Shown piece after piece: positions 1-6,430 of a stretch of 21,969 bases of DNA (position 1 is the first letter of the stretch; every line of letters starts with the position of its first letter). Made by a program: the position numbers and the translations under genes. The DNA is taken from NCBI GenBank assembly GCA_040307645.1, contig JAWRJF010000090.1:1-21969 (forward strand). The letters are read 5' to 3'. The notes beneath the pieces were generated by a model. The model did not search any database, had not been told where the DNA came from, and worked only from the letters and a program-made list of their open reading frames with translations. The DNA is from JAVXAG01 sp040307645 (GTDB taxonomy: Bacteria > Bacillota > Clostridia > Peptostreptococcales > Anaerovoracaceae).

Positions 1-92
1 AAGCTATAGAATGGAAGACACTATAGCATGGAATCAAAACAAATAAGTGGACCCTTTTTCAAATAGAATAGTGGACCCTTTTTCAGTTGACA
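1..92 (-). mobile_element. End of an insertion sequence, IS21-like (partial, rest lies left of window)
   Basis: Two exact 16-base direct repeats (AGTGGACCCTTTTTCA) lie at 46-61 and 70-85, 24 bases apart. The right-hand copy runs into GTTGACA and ends in CA at 92. Read on the minus strand, the element would begin TGTCAACTGAAAAAGGG. A 5'-TG...CA-3' boundary with multiple terminal repeats is the layout of IS21-family ends, and I recall similar ends beside istA/istB in Clostridia, but I cannot check a database. A 7-base inverted repeat (3-9 with 21-27) lies just inside. No transposase is visible, so it must lie to the left if the element is intact. An unrelated regulatory repeat remains possible. 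Confidence 0.5.
46..85. repeat. Pair of 16-bp terminal direct repeats
   Basis: The same 16 bases, AGTGGACCCTTTTTCA, occur at 46-61 and 70-85. I read them as transposase-binding repeats of the insertion-sequence end. The second copy contains the stop codon (83-85 on the minus strand) of the neighbouring secreted-protein gene. Confidence 0.8.
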
Positions 93-643
93 AATGCATT
101 ATCTATTATTTTGTACCTACTAACACCATAAAGTAATTTAATTTCAGTTTTTTTTAATTCTTTGTATTTTGAGTTTGTTAACAAATCATATTTAGCGTTA
201 TTTTTAGATTCAATACAGTCATAGAAAATAAATCCTTTGGAGACTATCTTTATTATATCAAGGTTAATTTTTTTTATATTTAGTTTTTCATTATTTTGAC
301 CATAAAAACCCTGAAAATAGTAGCCAGGAGCTGCAATGGGTATTATGTAACGACTAATTAATGTGGAAAAGTTATACATCTTTCCATCTGTTACTTCATT
401 TTTTGGATTATATTGATTTGCATTTTTATTACTTAAAAAATGATTTAATTTATCGTCAATTGTCCAATATAGAGTTCCTCTTTTAGTATCATTATTATTA
501 ATTGTGACAGAATAAAATATCGCTTTTTTACTTTTTATTGGTATCTTAGTTTCAAGTGCATGTGATGTATTGGCAGTAAGTTGTAGCATAATTATAACTG
601 CAATAATGGTTATTGACGTTATTTTTGTTAGTTTTTCTTTCAT
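83..643 (-). pseudogene. Secreted hypothetical protein, probably 3'-truncated by the insertion sequence
   Basis: The open frame is 186 residues and starts at an ATG (643) behind a good GAAAGGGG ribosome binding site. Residues 1-30 are a classical signal peptide: a KEK basic start, a hydrophobic core, and a likely signal peptidase I site after SHA. The rest is Lys/Asn/Tyr-rich with no family I recognise; a segment around residues 105-118 (Pro-Gly-Tyr-Tyr-Phe...Gly-Phe-Tyr) looks like a beta-rich surface module. The last codons (Phe-Val-Asn-stop) lie at the insertion-sequence terminus: Val, Asn and the stop fall within the terminal TGTCAACTGA. The native C-terminus is therefore probably missing and this is a truncated gene rather than a full one. 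The product would still be exported if expressed. Intact-gene status cannot be excluded. Confidence 0.55.
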
Positions 644-762
644 TTTCTAACCCCTTTCAATATGTAAAAAATTACCAATTATTTATTTACAGTTTATACC
701 ATTTATTCTTTAGGTTCAAGGGTTTCATGTAATAAAACCTAGATTTTTTTAAAAAAATCAGA

Positions 763-768
763 TATAAT
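763..768 (+). promoter_or_regulatory. -10 box placed for a leaderless start
   Basis: A perfect TATAAT ends only six bases before the ATG at 775, so transcription from it would begin at or next to the start codon. The matching -35 region (about 740-745, TAGATT) is poor. Confidence 0.4.
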
Positions 769-774
769 AAATTT

Positions 775-1242
775 ATGAATAGAATTTTAAATTTGCAAAA
801 AAACTTATTAAGAATAATCAATGAACAAGAGGGCAAGATTGACTGTCGAGATGAGTCTTTGGATTGGGAAAGAATTCATATGGCTTCGTCTGCAAGGGTA
901 GCATTTTTTTTGGCTATTGAGAGGGGGGCTGATCCTGAGCTATCTGCTTGTGCAGCAACTGTCCATGATTTTGGAAGGATATTAACTGGGGTTCAGAAAG
1001 GCCATGCTGAGGCAGGATTTGAGCCCGTAAGAAGATTTTTATCAGAGATTGGAATATTTTCTGAAGACGAAATCGAAATAATTTCTATGGCAGTAAAAAA
1101 TCATAGTAATAAGACTTCGGTTGGTACTTTGATTGAAGAAATAGTTAAGGATGCCGATGTTATAGATTGTTATCAGTATGGGTATCCATTTGATAGACCA
1201 GAAAAAGAAGAAAGATATAAAAAATGGAAAGAATGCTATTAA
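775..1242 (+). CDS. HD-domain metal-dependent phosphohydrolase
   Basis: This 155-residue protein consists almost entirely of one HD domain. Visible metal ligands are His35 (in ERIH), the His64-Asp65 pair (VHDFG), His77 (GHAEAG), His110 (KNHS) and Asp126/Asp128 (KDADVID). The family hydrolyses phosphoesters or nucleotides with divalent metals; the substrate here is unknown and the protein is presumably cytosolic. Conserved sequence reaches back to residue 27, so the start must lie near 775. There is no Shine-Dalgarno before that ATG and no upstream in-frame start before a stop at 733, while a TATAAT box lies immediately upstream. A leaderless mRNA is therefore likely. The stop codon sits inside the loop of a bidirectional terminator. 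It stands alone, flanked by oppositely oriented genes. Confidence 0.8.
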   Translation: MNRILNLQKNLLRIINEQEGKIDCRDESLDWERIHMASSARVAFFLAIERGADPELSACAATVHDFGRILTGVQKGHAEAGFEPVRRFLSEIGIFSEDEIEIISMAVKNHSNKTSVGTLIEEIVKDADVIDCYQYGYPFDRPEKEERYKKWKECY

Positions 1243-1266
1243 AGAAGGCATTCTTTCCATTTTTTT
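1221..1266. terminator. Bidirectional intrinsic terminator between HD gene and AraC regulator
   Basis: A 16-bp perfect stem (1221-1236 with 1248-1263, core ATGGAAAGAATGC) has an 11-base loop and a T-rich tract on both strands. Its left arm is the last codons of the HD-domain gene and the stop codon (1240-1242) lies in the loop. On the other strand it directly follows the stop codon of the PocR/AraC gene. Confidence 0.85.
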
Positions 1267-2533
1267 ATATATTAAGTCTGTTCAATTTAGCTTTTTTTCT
1301 ATAGTTAGTTGGTGTACAGTTCATAATTTCTCTAAACACCTTTGTAAAATAGCTCTGGCTGTTAAAACCTACAGAATATGAAATGCTTGTTAAGTCGATA
1401 TTTGTATCTGTAAGTAGTCTCAGACTCTGATGTATTCTAAGTTGTGATAAGTATGTTGTAAAAGTCATTCCTATTTCTTTCTTAAAGAGAGAAGAAAGAT
1501 ATGTTGCGTTAGTATGGATAAATTTGGCTGTGGTTTCTAAAGAAATATTATCACTATAATGCTCACTTATGTATCTAATAGCTTTAATAATAATTGGTGA
1601 ATGTCCATCCATATTCTTGGCTGAAACTACTTCAGAAATATTACAAAATAAATCTAGAGAAACTTCAAAGGCACTTTTATAAGTCATTGCGCTATTTAGG
1701 GTTTCTAAACTATCTAAATATTGTAAAGTAGTATTTCCTGAAAGTGTTTCCTTAGAAATAAGACGAGATACCTGGCCATAAATTCCCATCAAACGAATTT
1801 TTATAAAGGAAAGATTACCGGCTTCTATAGCACAAATAATATCAAAAAAGTCTTTAAATATTTCTTTAATCATTTTTACGTTTCCTGATTTTATTCCTTC
1901 GATTAAATCTATTTCAAGCTGATAAGGATATTCTATTGACTCAGCCTGGGCATTGCTTATATTTTGACTGTAATGATCGTTATTGTTCTCATATATCAGT
2001 GAGTAATCGTTATTTGGTAAAATTGCAGATAGTATTATATCATGAAAAACTTCGTAAATATATGAAACTTCAGTTGGTGAATAAACTTTTAGCTGAGATA
2101 AATATAGGATCAGCTTAGAGTATGCAAATTCATTTTTTGGAAGCCTTTCTGATAAGTGCTTAATAACACTCTCCGTATTTCTTCCCATTGAAATAGGTCC
2201 TGCAAAAATGCAACCTTCATAGTGTTTGTTTACAATTACAGGATAGGCGATATTTGTCTGACCCATGTCACATAAAAAAATATAGGGTTCTTTTAACTGA
2301 GAAGCAATTCTTATTGCGGATGATAAATTTTTTTGACATGTTGGGCTACAGTCTGAAAAACACTGAAAGCAACTGCACAGTTTATTTTCTGAAAAGCACT
2401 CCCATACTATTTCACTGTCTTTATTATCAAAAGTCACAGGAATCTTTGTTAAATTAGAGAATGCCGTTAAACCTTCTTTTAATTTATTAGGGATTAGTTC
2501 TCTATTACTTATTAAATCATTTATATTATTCAT
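1265..2533 (-). CDS. PocR-domain AraC-family transcriptional regulator
   Basis: From the preferred ATG at 2533 the protein has 422 residues. Residues about 5-165 match a PocR-type ligand-binding domain: a cysteine cluster (Cys46, 53, 55, 58, 62, 66), then a CDMGQ segment and an AxPVIV...GCIFAGP segment. Residues about 320-415 are an AraC double helix-turn-helix ending in the diagnostic GFNSQSYFTKVFR and TPTNYRK motifs. PocR domains sense small metabolites and, in Salmonella, control propanediol/cobalamin genes; the effector here is unknown. The start at 2533 has AGGTGG four bases upstream. An in-frame ATG at 2587 has no ribosome binding site and overlaps a TATAAT box, so I reject it. No metabolic operon adjoins it, so its targets are elsewhere or it is autoregulatory. 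Confidence 0.88.
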   Translation of the reverse strand: MNNINDLISNRELIPNKLKEGLTAFSNLTKIPVTFDNKDSEIVWECFSENKLCSCFQCFSDCSPTCQKNLSSAIRIASQLKEPYIFLCDMGQTNIAYPVIVNKHYEGCIFAGPISMGRNTESVIKHLSERLPKNEFAYSKLILYLSQLKVYSPTEVSYIYEVFHDIILSAILPNNDYSLIYENNNDHYSQNISNAQAESIEYPYQLEIDLIEGIKSGNVKMIKEIFKDFFDIICAIEAGNLSFIKIRLMGIYGQVSRLISKETLSGNTTLQYLDSLETLNSAMTYKSAFEVSLDLFCNISEVVSAKNMDGHSPIIIKAIRYISEHYSDNISLETTAKFIHTNATYLSSLFKKEIGMTFTTYLSQLRIHQSLRLLTDTNIDLTSISYSVGFNSQSYFTKVFREIMNCTPTNYRKKAKLNRLNI

Positions 2534-2585
2534 TTGACCACCTAAGACATTTACAATTTTAAAATAATATTTTATTATATCTGAC

Positions 2586-2591
2586 ATTATA
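2586..2591 (-). promoter_or_regulatory. Putative -10 box of the PocR/AraC gene
   Basis: TATAAT on the minus strand lies 50-odd bases upstream of the preferred start at 2533. No convincing -35 is visible. The AT-rich stretch to its right (2612-2706) contains repeated ATTGATA words and an inverted repeat, TTATCTT...AAGATAA, which could be operator sequence. Confidence 0.35.
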
Positions 2592-2734
2592 TCAGAAAAA
2601 AGCCTTTTTGTGGTAATAATATTGATAAATTTTTTTAAAAATAATAAAGATTATTGATATTATCAGACGAGATTTTATTGTATTATTATCTTGTAAAAAG
2701 ATAAATAACTACCCATTATTTATTCTTAAAAAAT

Positions 2735-2770
2735 GTCTGAATCTTAGAAGTTTAAGATTCAGACTTTTTT
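2735..2770 (-). terminator. Intrinsic terminator of the exonuclease gene
   Basis: A perfect 12-bp stem (2735-2746 with 2753-2764, GTCTGAATCTTA) has a 6-base loop and is followed on the minus strand by ATTTTTT. The stop codon of the exonuclease gene (2759-2761) lies in one arm. The plus strand also has a T run, but no plus-strand gene precedes it. Confidence 0.8.
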
Positions 2771-3763
2771 ATTTATCATTATATATATTTTATCAATAAT
2801 TTGGTGTATTAATATGTTCACTTCAAGGTGATTGATTTTACCATGATTTTCGACAATTAGAAAACCACTTTCATAGTTTGCGAAGTTTTTAAAAATATTT
2901 TTATCAATATCCAAGCTTTCTATATCAGAAAATAAAACTCCCTCTAGACGCTCTAATGGTATTTCGATAATGAAATTTTTATTTAGACTGTCTAGAAAAA
3001 AATTGAAATTTGCAGTGTGGTTACCATAAAATTCATAGCTTGAACAATCCTGATTATAAAAGCCTTTAACATGTAAAACTTTACCTGAGATATAGATTTT
3101 ATTGATTATGAAGCCGTTTTTACAAGGGAAACCTAGGCTATACATCCCGCTATGGAAATTTATTTTTGGTATTACGTCTAGAAGTTTGTATAATTGTTGA
3201 ATGTCGTCACTGTTGTGGAGTAGTATTTGCTCCATTATTTTTTTATCTTTTGAACTTAGATATCTTTTGTACATTTCAACACTTTCTTTTCCCGAAATTT
3301 CATCTTCTCTATCACTTGCGATGCCCATAAATTTTTCTATTGATTTTTGCTTTAAGTTGGGAATAAAGTCACGGAAGTGTGAGTGACCGTTTAATAGAAG
3401 ATAAAGATCTAGAATATAAGGTGTTTTGTAAAAAGGGAGATCATATTTTAGTCTTCGCTTTTCTATAAAATTCATATCGAAGTGTTTTCCGTTATAGGTT
3501 AATACTATATCAAGTGAAGATAATAGTTGAAAAGTTTTTGTTAAGACCTCTTTTTCATCATCTAAGTTTTCAGCAAAATATTGAATAAAAGTAGCCTTTG
3601 AATCTTTAATAATCATAAAGCCAGATAAAATTAAGAAACAATATGAAGGGTTTAATCCCGTAGTTTCTATGTCAAATACACCAAGAGACATATTTTTAAA
3701 ATATAGATCAAAGGTTTTATTTTTAAATGGTTTAATTTCAATTTCATTTTGAATAATCTTCAT
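2759..3763 (-). CDS. YprB-like ribonuclease H-fold 3'-5' exonuclease
   Basis: The 334-residue protein has an N-terminal RNase H-like exonuclease domain (about residues 24-190) with the DEDD signature: Asp and Glu in GVFDIETTG, Asp in TYNGKHFDMNF, and a terminal HNSDDIQQL motif. This resembles Bacillus YprB. The roughly 120-residue C-terminal part is unrecognised. Family members trim nucleic acids in a metal-dependent way; the substrate is unknown. The ATG at 3763 is preceded by AAGGAG and chosen as the start. A longer frame opening with GTG at 3880 is rejected because its extra codons lie in the structured untranslated RNA and the GTG coincides with the predicted transcription start. Confidence 0.85.
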   Translation of the reverse strand: MKIIQNEIEIKPFKNKTFDLYFKNMSLGVFDIETTGLNPSYCFLILSGFMIIKDSKATFIQYFAENLDDEKEVLTKTFQLLSSLDIVLTYNGKHFDMNFIEKRRLKYDLPFYKTPYILDLYLLLNGHSHFRDFIPNLKQKSIEKFMGIASDREDEISGKESVEMYKRYLSSKDKKIMEQILLHNSDDIQQLYKLLDVIPKINFHSGMYSLGFPCKNGFIINKIYISGKVLHVKGFYNQDCSSYEFYGNHTANFNFFLDSLNKNFIIEIPLERLEGVLFSDIESLDIDKNIFKNFANYESGFLIVENHGKINHLEVNILIHQIIDKIYIMINKKV

Positions 3764-3793
3764 CAATAAAAACTCCTTGTTTTTTATTATAAA

Positions 3794-3827
3794 ACAAAAT
3801 AGACCGCAGGGGTGCAGTCTACTTTGT
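3794..3827 (-). terminator. Terminator-like hairpin upstream of the exonuclease gene
   Basis: The arms 3794-3808 and 3813-3827 pair over 15 positions with two G-U pairs and a 4-base loop, CCCC on the transcript. The 3' arm passes into a U-rich run (UUUUGUUUUAU). It could end a small RNA or attenuate the downstream gene. Confidence 0.55.
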
Positions 3828-3880
3828 TCAAAAGGGGTATTGGGATTAGAGATTAATGAGGTTATCAGGGGGATAACCAC
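3794..3880 (-). ncRNA. Candidate small RNA or structured leader with C-rich loops
   Basis: Transcription from the promoter at 3887-3915 would start near 3880. The RNA would form hairpin 1 (3860-3878: a perfect 7-bp GGTTATC/GATAACC stem with loop CCCCT), then a single-stranded stretch containing UCCC (3845-3842) and ACCCC (3838-3834). It ends with a 15-bp hairpin (3794-3827, two G-U wobbles, tetraloop CCCC) followed by TTTTAT. All four C-tracts would be unpaired or nearly so. The last hairpin has the form of an intrinsic terminator, so an independent RNA of about 90 nucleotides is possible. Otherwise it is the 5' leader of the exonuclease gene, whose ribosome binding site follows about 20 bases later. 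I do not recognise it as a known Rfam family. Confidence 0.5.
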
Positions 3881-3886
3881 AAACTA

Positions 3887-3915
3887 ATTATACCTAAACT
3901 AGTCGAAAAAAGCAA
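3887..3915 (-). promoter_or_regulatory. Housekeeping-type promoter for the C-rich RNA
   Basis: On the minus strand, TTGCTT (3915-3910) and a perfect TATAAT (3892-3887) are separated by 17 bases. The same TTGCTT/TATAAT pair with 17-base spacing occurs upstream of rplS. Confidence 0.7.
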
Positions 3916-3988
3916 GTATAAGATAGAAAAAACTGAAAAAAAAAGTTTTTTGTTGTTCGATAAATATCCATTATTTAGAATAAGGCTG

Positions 3989-3994
3989 TATAAT
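3989..3994 (+). promoter_or_regulatory. Possible -10 box of spoVS
   Basis: TATAAT lies 72 bases upstream of the spoVS start. The corresponding -35 (ATCCAT at 3966-3971) is poor. Bacillus spoVS uses sigma-H, but I find no convincing sigma-H pair here. Confidence 0.3.
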
Positions 3995-4066
3995 TCTAAA
4001 TGGGCTTGAAAAAAGATAGCCTAAAATCCATATCCAGAAGGGAAATTTTTAAGGGAGGAAATATTA

Positions 4067-4327
4067 ATGGAAGTTTTAAAAGTATCAGCGAAATCAAATC
4101 CAAATTCGGTAGCAGGTGCATTAGCAGGTGTTTTGAGGGAGAAAGGGGGAGCAGAAATCCAAGCAATTGGTGCAGGTGCATTAAATCAAGCTATAAAGGC
4201 CATTGCCATAGCAAGAGGTTTTGTTGCACCAAGTGGTATAGATTTGATTTGTATACCGGCCTTTACAGATATTGAGATTGACGGCGAAGAGAGAACAGCA
4301 ATTAAGCTTATTATTGAGCCGAGATAA
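4067..4327 (+). CDS. spoVS: Stage V sporulation protein S
   Basis: The 86-residue product matches SpoVS along its whole length, from MEVLKVSAKSNPNSVAGALA through the IGAGALNQAIKAIAIARG segment to the acidic IEIDGEERTAIKL end. SpoVS is a small Alba-like nucleic-acid-binding protein conserved in spore formers and needed for late sporulation steps in Bacillus. The start has GGGAGG eight bases upstream. It is a single gene bounded on the right by a strong terminator. Confidence 0.95.
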   Translation: MEVLKVSAKSNPNSVAGALAGVLREKGGAEIQAIGAGALNQAIKAIAIARGFVAPSGIDLICIPAFTDIEIDGEERTAIKLIIEPR

Positions 4328-4335
4328 TGTACTTA

Positions 4336-4374
4336 AGGAACCTGGTCGCAGCGCCTAGGTTCCTCTTTATTTTG
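4336..4374 (+). terminator. Intrinsic terminator of spoVS
   Basis: AGGAACCT (4336-4343) pairs with AGGTTCCT (4357-4364), with about two further pairs at the top of the stem, and is followed by CTTTATTTTGTT. The T tract also overlaps the -35 region of the proC promoter. Confidence 0.8.
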
Positions 4375-4382
4375 TTAGGAAA

Positions 4383-4393
4383 TATGGTATAAT
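4383..4393 (+). promoter_or_regulatory. Extended -10 promoter of proC-nudF
   Basis: TATGGTATAAT is a perfect TRTGN extended -10 and would start transcription near 4400. The -35 falls in the T tract of the spoVS terminator. A near-copy of this terminator-promoter arrangement lies between rplS and rbgA. Confidence 0.6.
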
Positions 4394-4427
4394 TTATGTA
4401 TATTATGATAAGGAATGGTATTAAGAT

Positions 4428-5231
4428 ATGAAAATAGGCTTTGTAGGTGTAGGTAATATGGGTAGTGCAATTCTAAGAGGTTATATGAGAATTGTAGATA
4501 GGAACGTAGATGAAGTTTATATCTGTGGTAGAAACAAAGAAAAACTTGATTTAATTGCAAAAGAACTAGGCGTTAAGGCAATCTATTCCATTGAAAGTCT
4601 AATAAAAAAGAGTGAGTACATAATAATAGGAGTCAAACCATATCAATTTGAGGAAATAATGCCTAGAATAAAAGAAGCTTTTTCTTTTGATAAGACTATT
4701 ATTTCTATGGCAGCAGGGATTACTATAAGTAAAATTGAGGGGTACCTGGGGTCACAGAGTAAGATAATTAGGATTATGCCTAATACACCGGCTCTTGTTA
4801 GAGAAGGCATGACAGCAATTAGTAAAAATAATAATGTTACGCTTGAAGAATTGAATAAGGTAAAAACAATTTTTAAATCTATAGGAAAAGTATCTGTTAT
4901 TGATGAAGACATGATGCACTGTGTAATAGGTGTAAGTGGAAGCAGTCCAGCCTATACATATATGTATATTGAAGCATTAATTGAAAGTGCAGAGAAAAAT
5001 GGGATGGAGCGTGAGACTGCTAAACTATTTGCAGCACAGGCTGTATTAGGTGCGGCAAGGATGGTTTTAGATACCGATATTGATCCAACTGAATTAAGGC
5101 ATAATGTATGTTCTAAAGGTGGGACAACCATTGAAGCTGTAAATAAATTAGAAGAATTAAAGTTTAAAGAGACAACTAGTATTGCTTTTCAGGCAGCAGT
5201 AGAAAAATCTAAAAAAATGTCAGAAGAATAG
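4428..5231 (+). CDS. proC: Pyrroline-5-carboxylate reductase
   Basis: ProC reduces 1-pyrroline-5-carboxylate to L-proline with NAD(P)H, the last step of proline synthesis. The 267 residues fit the family length. The Rossmann motif GVGNMG is at residues 7-12. The ProC signature region near the C-terminus is intact (GVSGSSPAYTYMYIEAL, then LFAAQAVLGAARM and a KGGTTIEAV segment). AAGGA lies rather far (13 bases) from the ATG, so initiation may be modest. nudF follows after 12 bases, suggesting a two-gene unit from the extended -10 promoter at 4383. Confidence 0.95.
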   Translation: MKIGFVGVGNMGSAILRGYMRIVDRNVDEVYICGRNKEKLDLIAKELGVKAIYSIESLIKKSEYIIIGVKPYQFEEIMPRIKEAFSFDKTIISMAAGITISKIEGYLGSQSKIIRIMPNTPALVREGMTAISKNNNVTLEELNKVKTIFKSIGKVSVIDEDMMHCVIGVSGSSPAYTYMYIEALIESAEKNGMERETAKLFAAQAVLGAARMVLDTDIDPTELRHNVCSKGGTTIEAVNKLEELKFKETTSIAFQAAVEKSKKMSEE

Positions 5232-5243
5232 GAGAGAAAAGAA

Positions 5244-5789
5244 ATGACTTTTGAAGAAAAAACACTCTCAAGTGAGATTATATATAAAGGAAGTATTATT
5301 AATTTAAGAAAAGATAAAGTATCAGTTAAAAATGGGACTTCATTTAGAGAAATTGTAGAACATGGTGGAGGGTCAGTTCTTGCGGCTTTAGATGAAAATA
5401 ACAATATGATAATGGTTAAACAATTCAGAAAGCCTTTGAATAGAGTTGTCCTAGAAGCACCTGCCGGTAAGATTGATCCAGGAGAAGATCCACTTGAGAC
5501 TGCAATGCGTGAACTTAAGGAAGAAACTGGGTATACTGCTGCTAAGGTATCTTTCTTAACCAAAATATATCCTTCCGTAGGATATTCTGAAGAGGCTTTG
5601 TATCTATATCTTTGCCAGGAATTAAGCGGGGGAGAACCGTGTTTTGATGAAAATGAGGCATTGGATATTGAAAAATACTCTATCGATGAATTATATAGGA
5701 TGGTAATGTCAGGTGAAATAAATGATGCAAAAACTATAATTATAGTTTTGTTTATTAGGAACCTGCAACTAGAAGGAAAGCTTCTATAA
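5244..5789 (+). CDS. nudF: NUDIX hydrolase, ADP-ribose pyrophosphatase type
   Basis: The 181-residue protein has a complete Nudix box at residues 75-97 (Gly75, Glu81, Arg89-Glu90, Glu93-Glu94, Gly96), which binds the catalytic metals. The preceding VKQFRKP and EAPAGKID segments are typical of the ADP-ribose pyrophosphatase (NudF/YqkG) subgroup, which cleaves ADP-ribose to AMP and ribose 5-phosphate. GGAGAG provides the ribosome binding site just after the proC stop. Its last 35 bases overlap the end of convergent spoIIM. In Bacillus subtilis nudF is also a neighbour of spoIIM and xerD, which supports the assignment. Confidence 0.9.
   Translation: MTFEEKTLSSEIIYKGSIINLRKDKVSVKNGTSFREIVEHGGGSVLAALDENNNMIMVKQFRKPLNRVVLEAPAGKIDPGEDPLETAMRELKEETGYTAAKVSFLTKIYPSVGYSEEALYLYLCQELSGGEPCFDENEALDIEKYSIDELYRMVMSGEINDAKTIIIVLFIRNLQLEGKLL
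5731..5748. terminator. AT-rich palindrome, possible terminator of spoIIM inside nudF
   Basis: AAACTATAATTATAGTTT is a perfect palindrome (7-bp stem, AATT loop). On the minus strand it is followed by a T run and lies six bases past the spoIIM stop. On the plus strand it lies within the nudF coding region and is followed by TTTTG-like sequence. The stem is weak, so this is tentative. Confidence 0.4.
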
Positions 5790-6306
5790 AATTAGATATT
5801 AGGATTAACATCCAGCCAATTAAGTAGCCTTTCATAAATATTGGTCCTTGCTTCTTTTTCTGTTCTTTGTTGCGATATGTTAGTACACCGAATGATAAAG
5901 ACATAGCTGAGAGTAAGGCAAAGACAGGAATTTGAATAAGGCTTTGAGGGAAAATTGTATATAAAATTATTTTTATGCCTTTTATACCTAGGCGCTCAAA
6001 AATTATAGAAGAGGCAAAACCAATTGACATGGTTTTGAAGAATAATAAGAATATGCATAAAGGTAAAGTGAAGATTGAAAAGGATGAGGCTGCCATGATT
6101 AATAAAATAAGGCTATTTTTACTTGCATAAGAAAAAAAAGTAGGTAAAAAAAGTAGGTCGCTGGTATCAGAATTTTTAAAGGTTTTATCTATGGTTTCTA
6201 AAATAATAGATTTATCCGTACTATTTAATTCGATTTCTAGGAAAGTACCGCAGCATATTCCTACAGCGATTATTAATAATGATATTGTAACAGCTTTTTT
6301 ATTCAT
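5755..6306 (-). CDS. spoIIM: Stage II sporulation protein M
   Basis: This 183-residue integral membrane protein has about five hydrophobic segments. It matches SpoIIM best in the central IFTLPLCIFLLFFKTMSIGF segment and the TIFPQSLIQIPVFALL segment. SpoIIM works with SpoIID and SpoIIP in the DMP complex that remodels septal peptidoglycan during engulfment. The ATG at 6306 has AAAGGAG six bases upstream; a longer open frame to 6573 runs antisense through the xer gene and is rejected. It overlaps nudF by 35 bases tail-to-tail, unlike the co-directional nudF-spoIIM-fur-xerD order I recall for Bacillus. A mother-cell (sigma-E-like) promoter can be proposed upstream. Confidence 0.9.
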   Translation of the reverse strand: MNKKAVTISLLIIAVGICCGTFLEIELNSTDKSIILETIDKTFKNSDTSDLLFLPTFFSYASKNSLILLIMAASSFSIFTLPLCIFLLFFKTMSIGFASSIIFERLGIKGIKIILYTIFPQSLIQIPVFALLSAMSLSFGVLTYRNKEQKKKQGPIFMKGYLIGWMLILISNFIEAFLLVAGS

Positions 6307-6332
6307 ATTTATCTCCTTTATATTTATATAAA

Positions 6333-6362
6333 TACATATGCCAAAATATTGGGGAATAGTAC
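6333..6362 (-). promoter_or_regulatory. Possible sigma-E-type promoter of spoIIM
   Basis: On the minus strand GTACTATT (6362-6355) and CATATGTA (6340-6333) are separated by 14 bases. They match the sigma-E -35 consensus GKCATATT at 6 of 8 positions and the CATA core of the -10. Position, about 27 bases before the start codon, is suitable. Spurious matches are common in such AT-rich DNA. Confidence 0.35.
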
Positions 6363-6371
6363 ATGTATATA

Positions 6372-6400
6372 TTGCAAAAGCAATAGTTGTAATATATACT
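6372..6400 (+). promoter_or_regulatory. Promoter of the xer recombinase gene
   Basis: TTGCAA (6372-6377) and TATACT (6395-6400) are spaced by 17 bases, 31 bases before the chosen start codon. Confidence 0.6.
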
Positions 6401-6430
6401 AAATGTACGCTTAAAATGGAGAATAATAAA

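Noticed and set aside
46..85. Repeats 24 bases apart considered as the end of a CRISPR array.
   Set aside because: Only two copies, an 8-base spacer, and one copy at a TG/CA-type element boundary; this fits insertion-sequence terminal repeats instead.
3764..3880. A 39-residue N-terminal extension of the exonuclease beginning at GTG 3880.
   Set aside because: The GTG coincides with the predicted transcription start, the codons span two hairpins, and ATG 3763 has a proper AAGGAG site.
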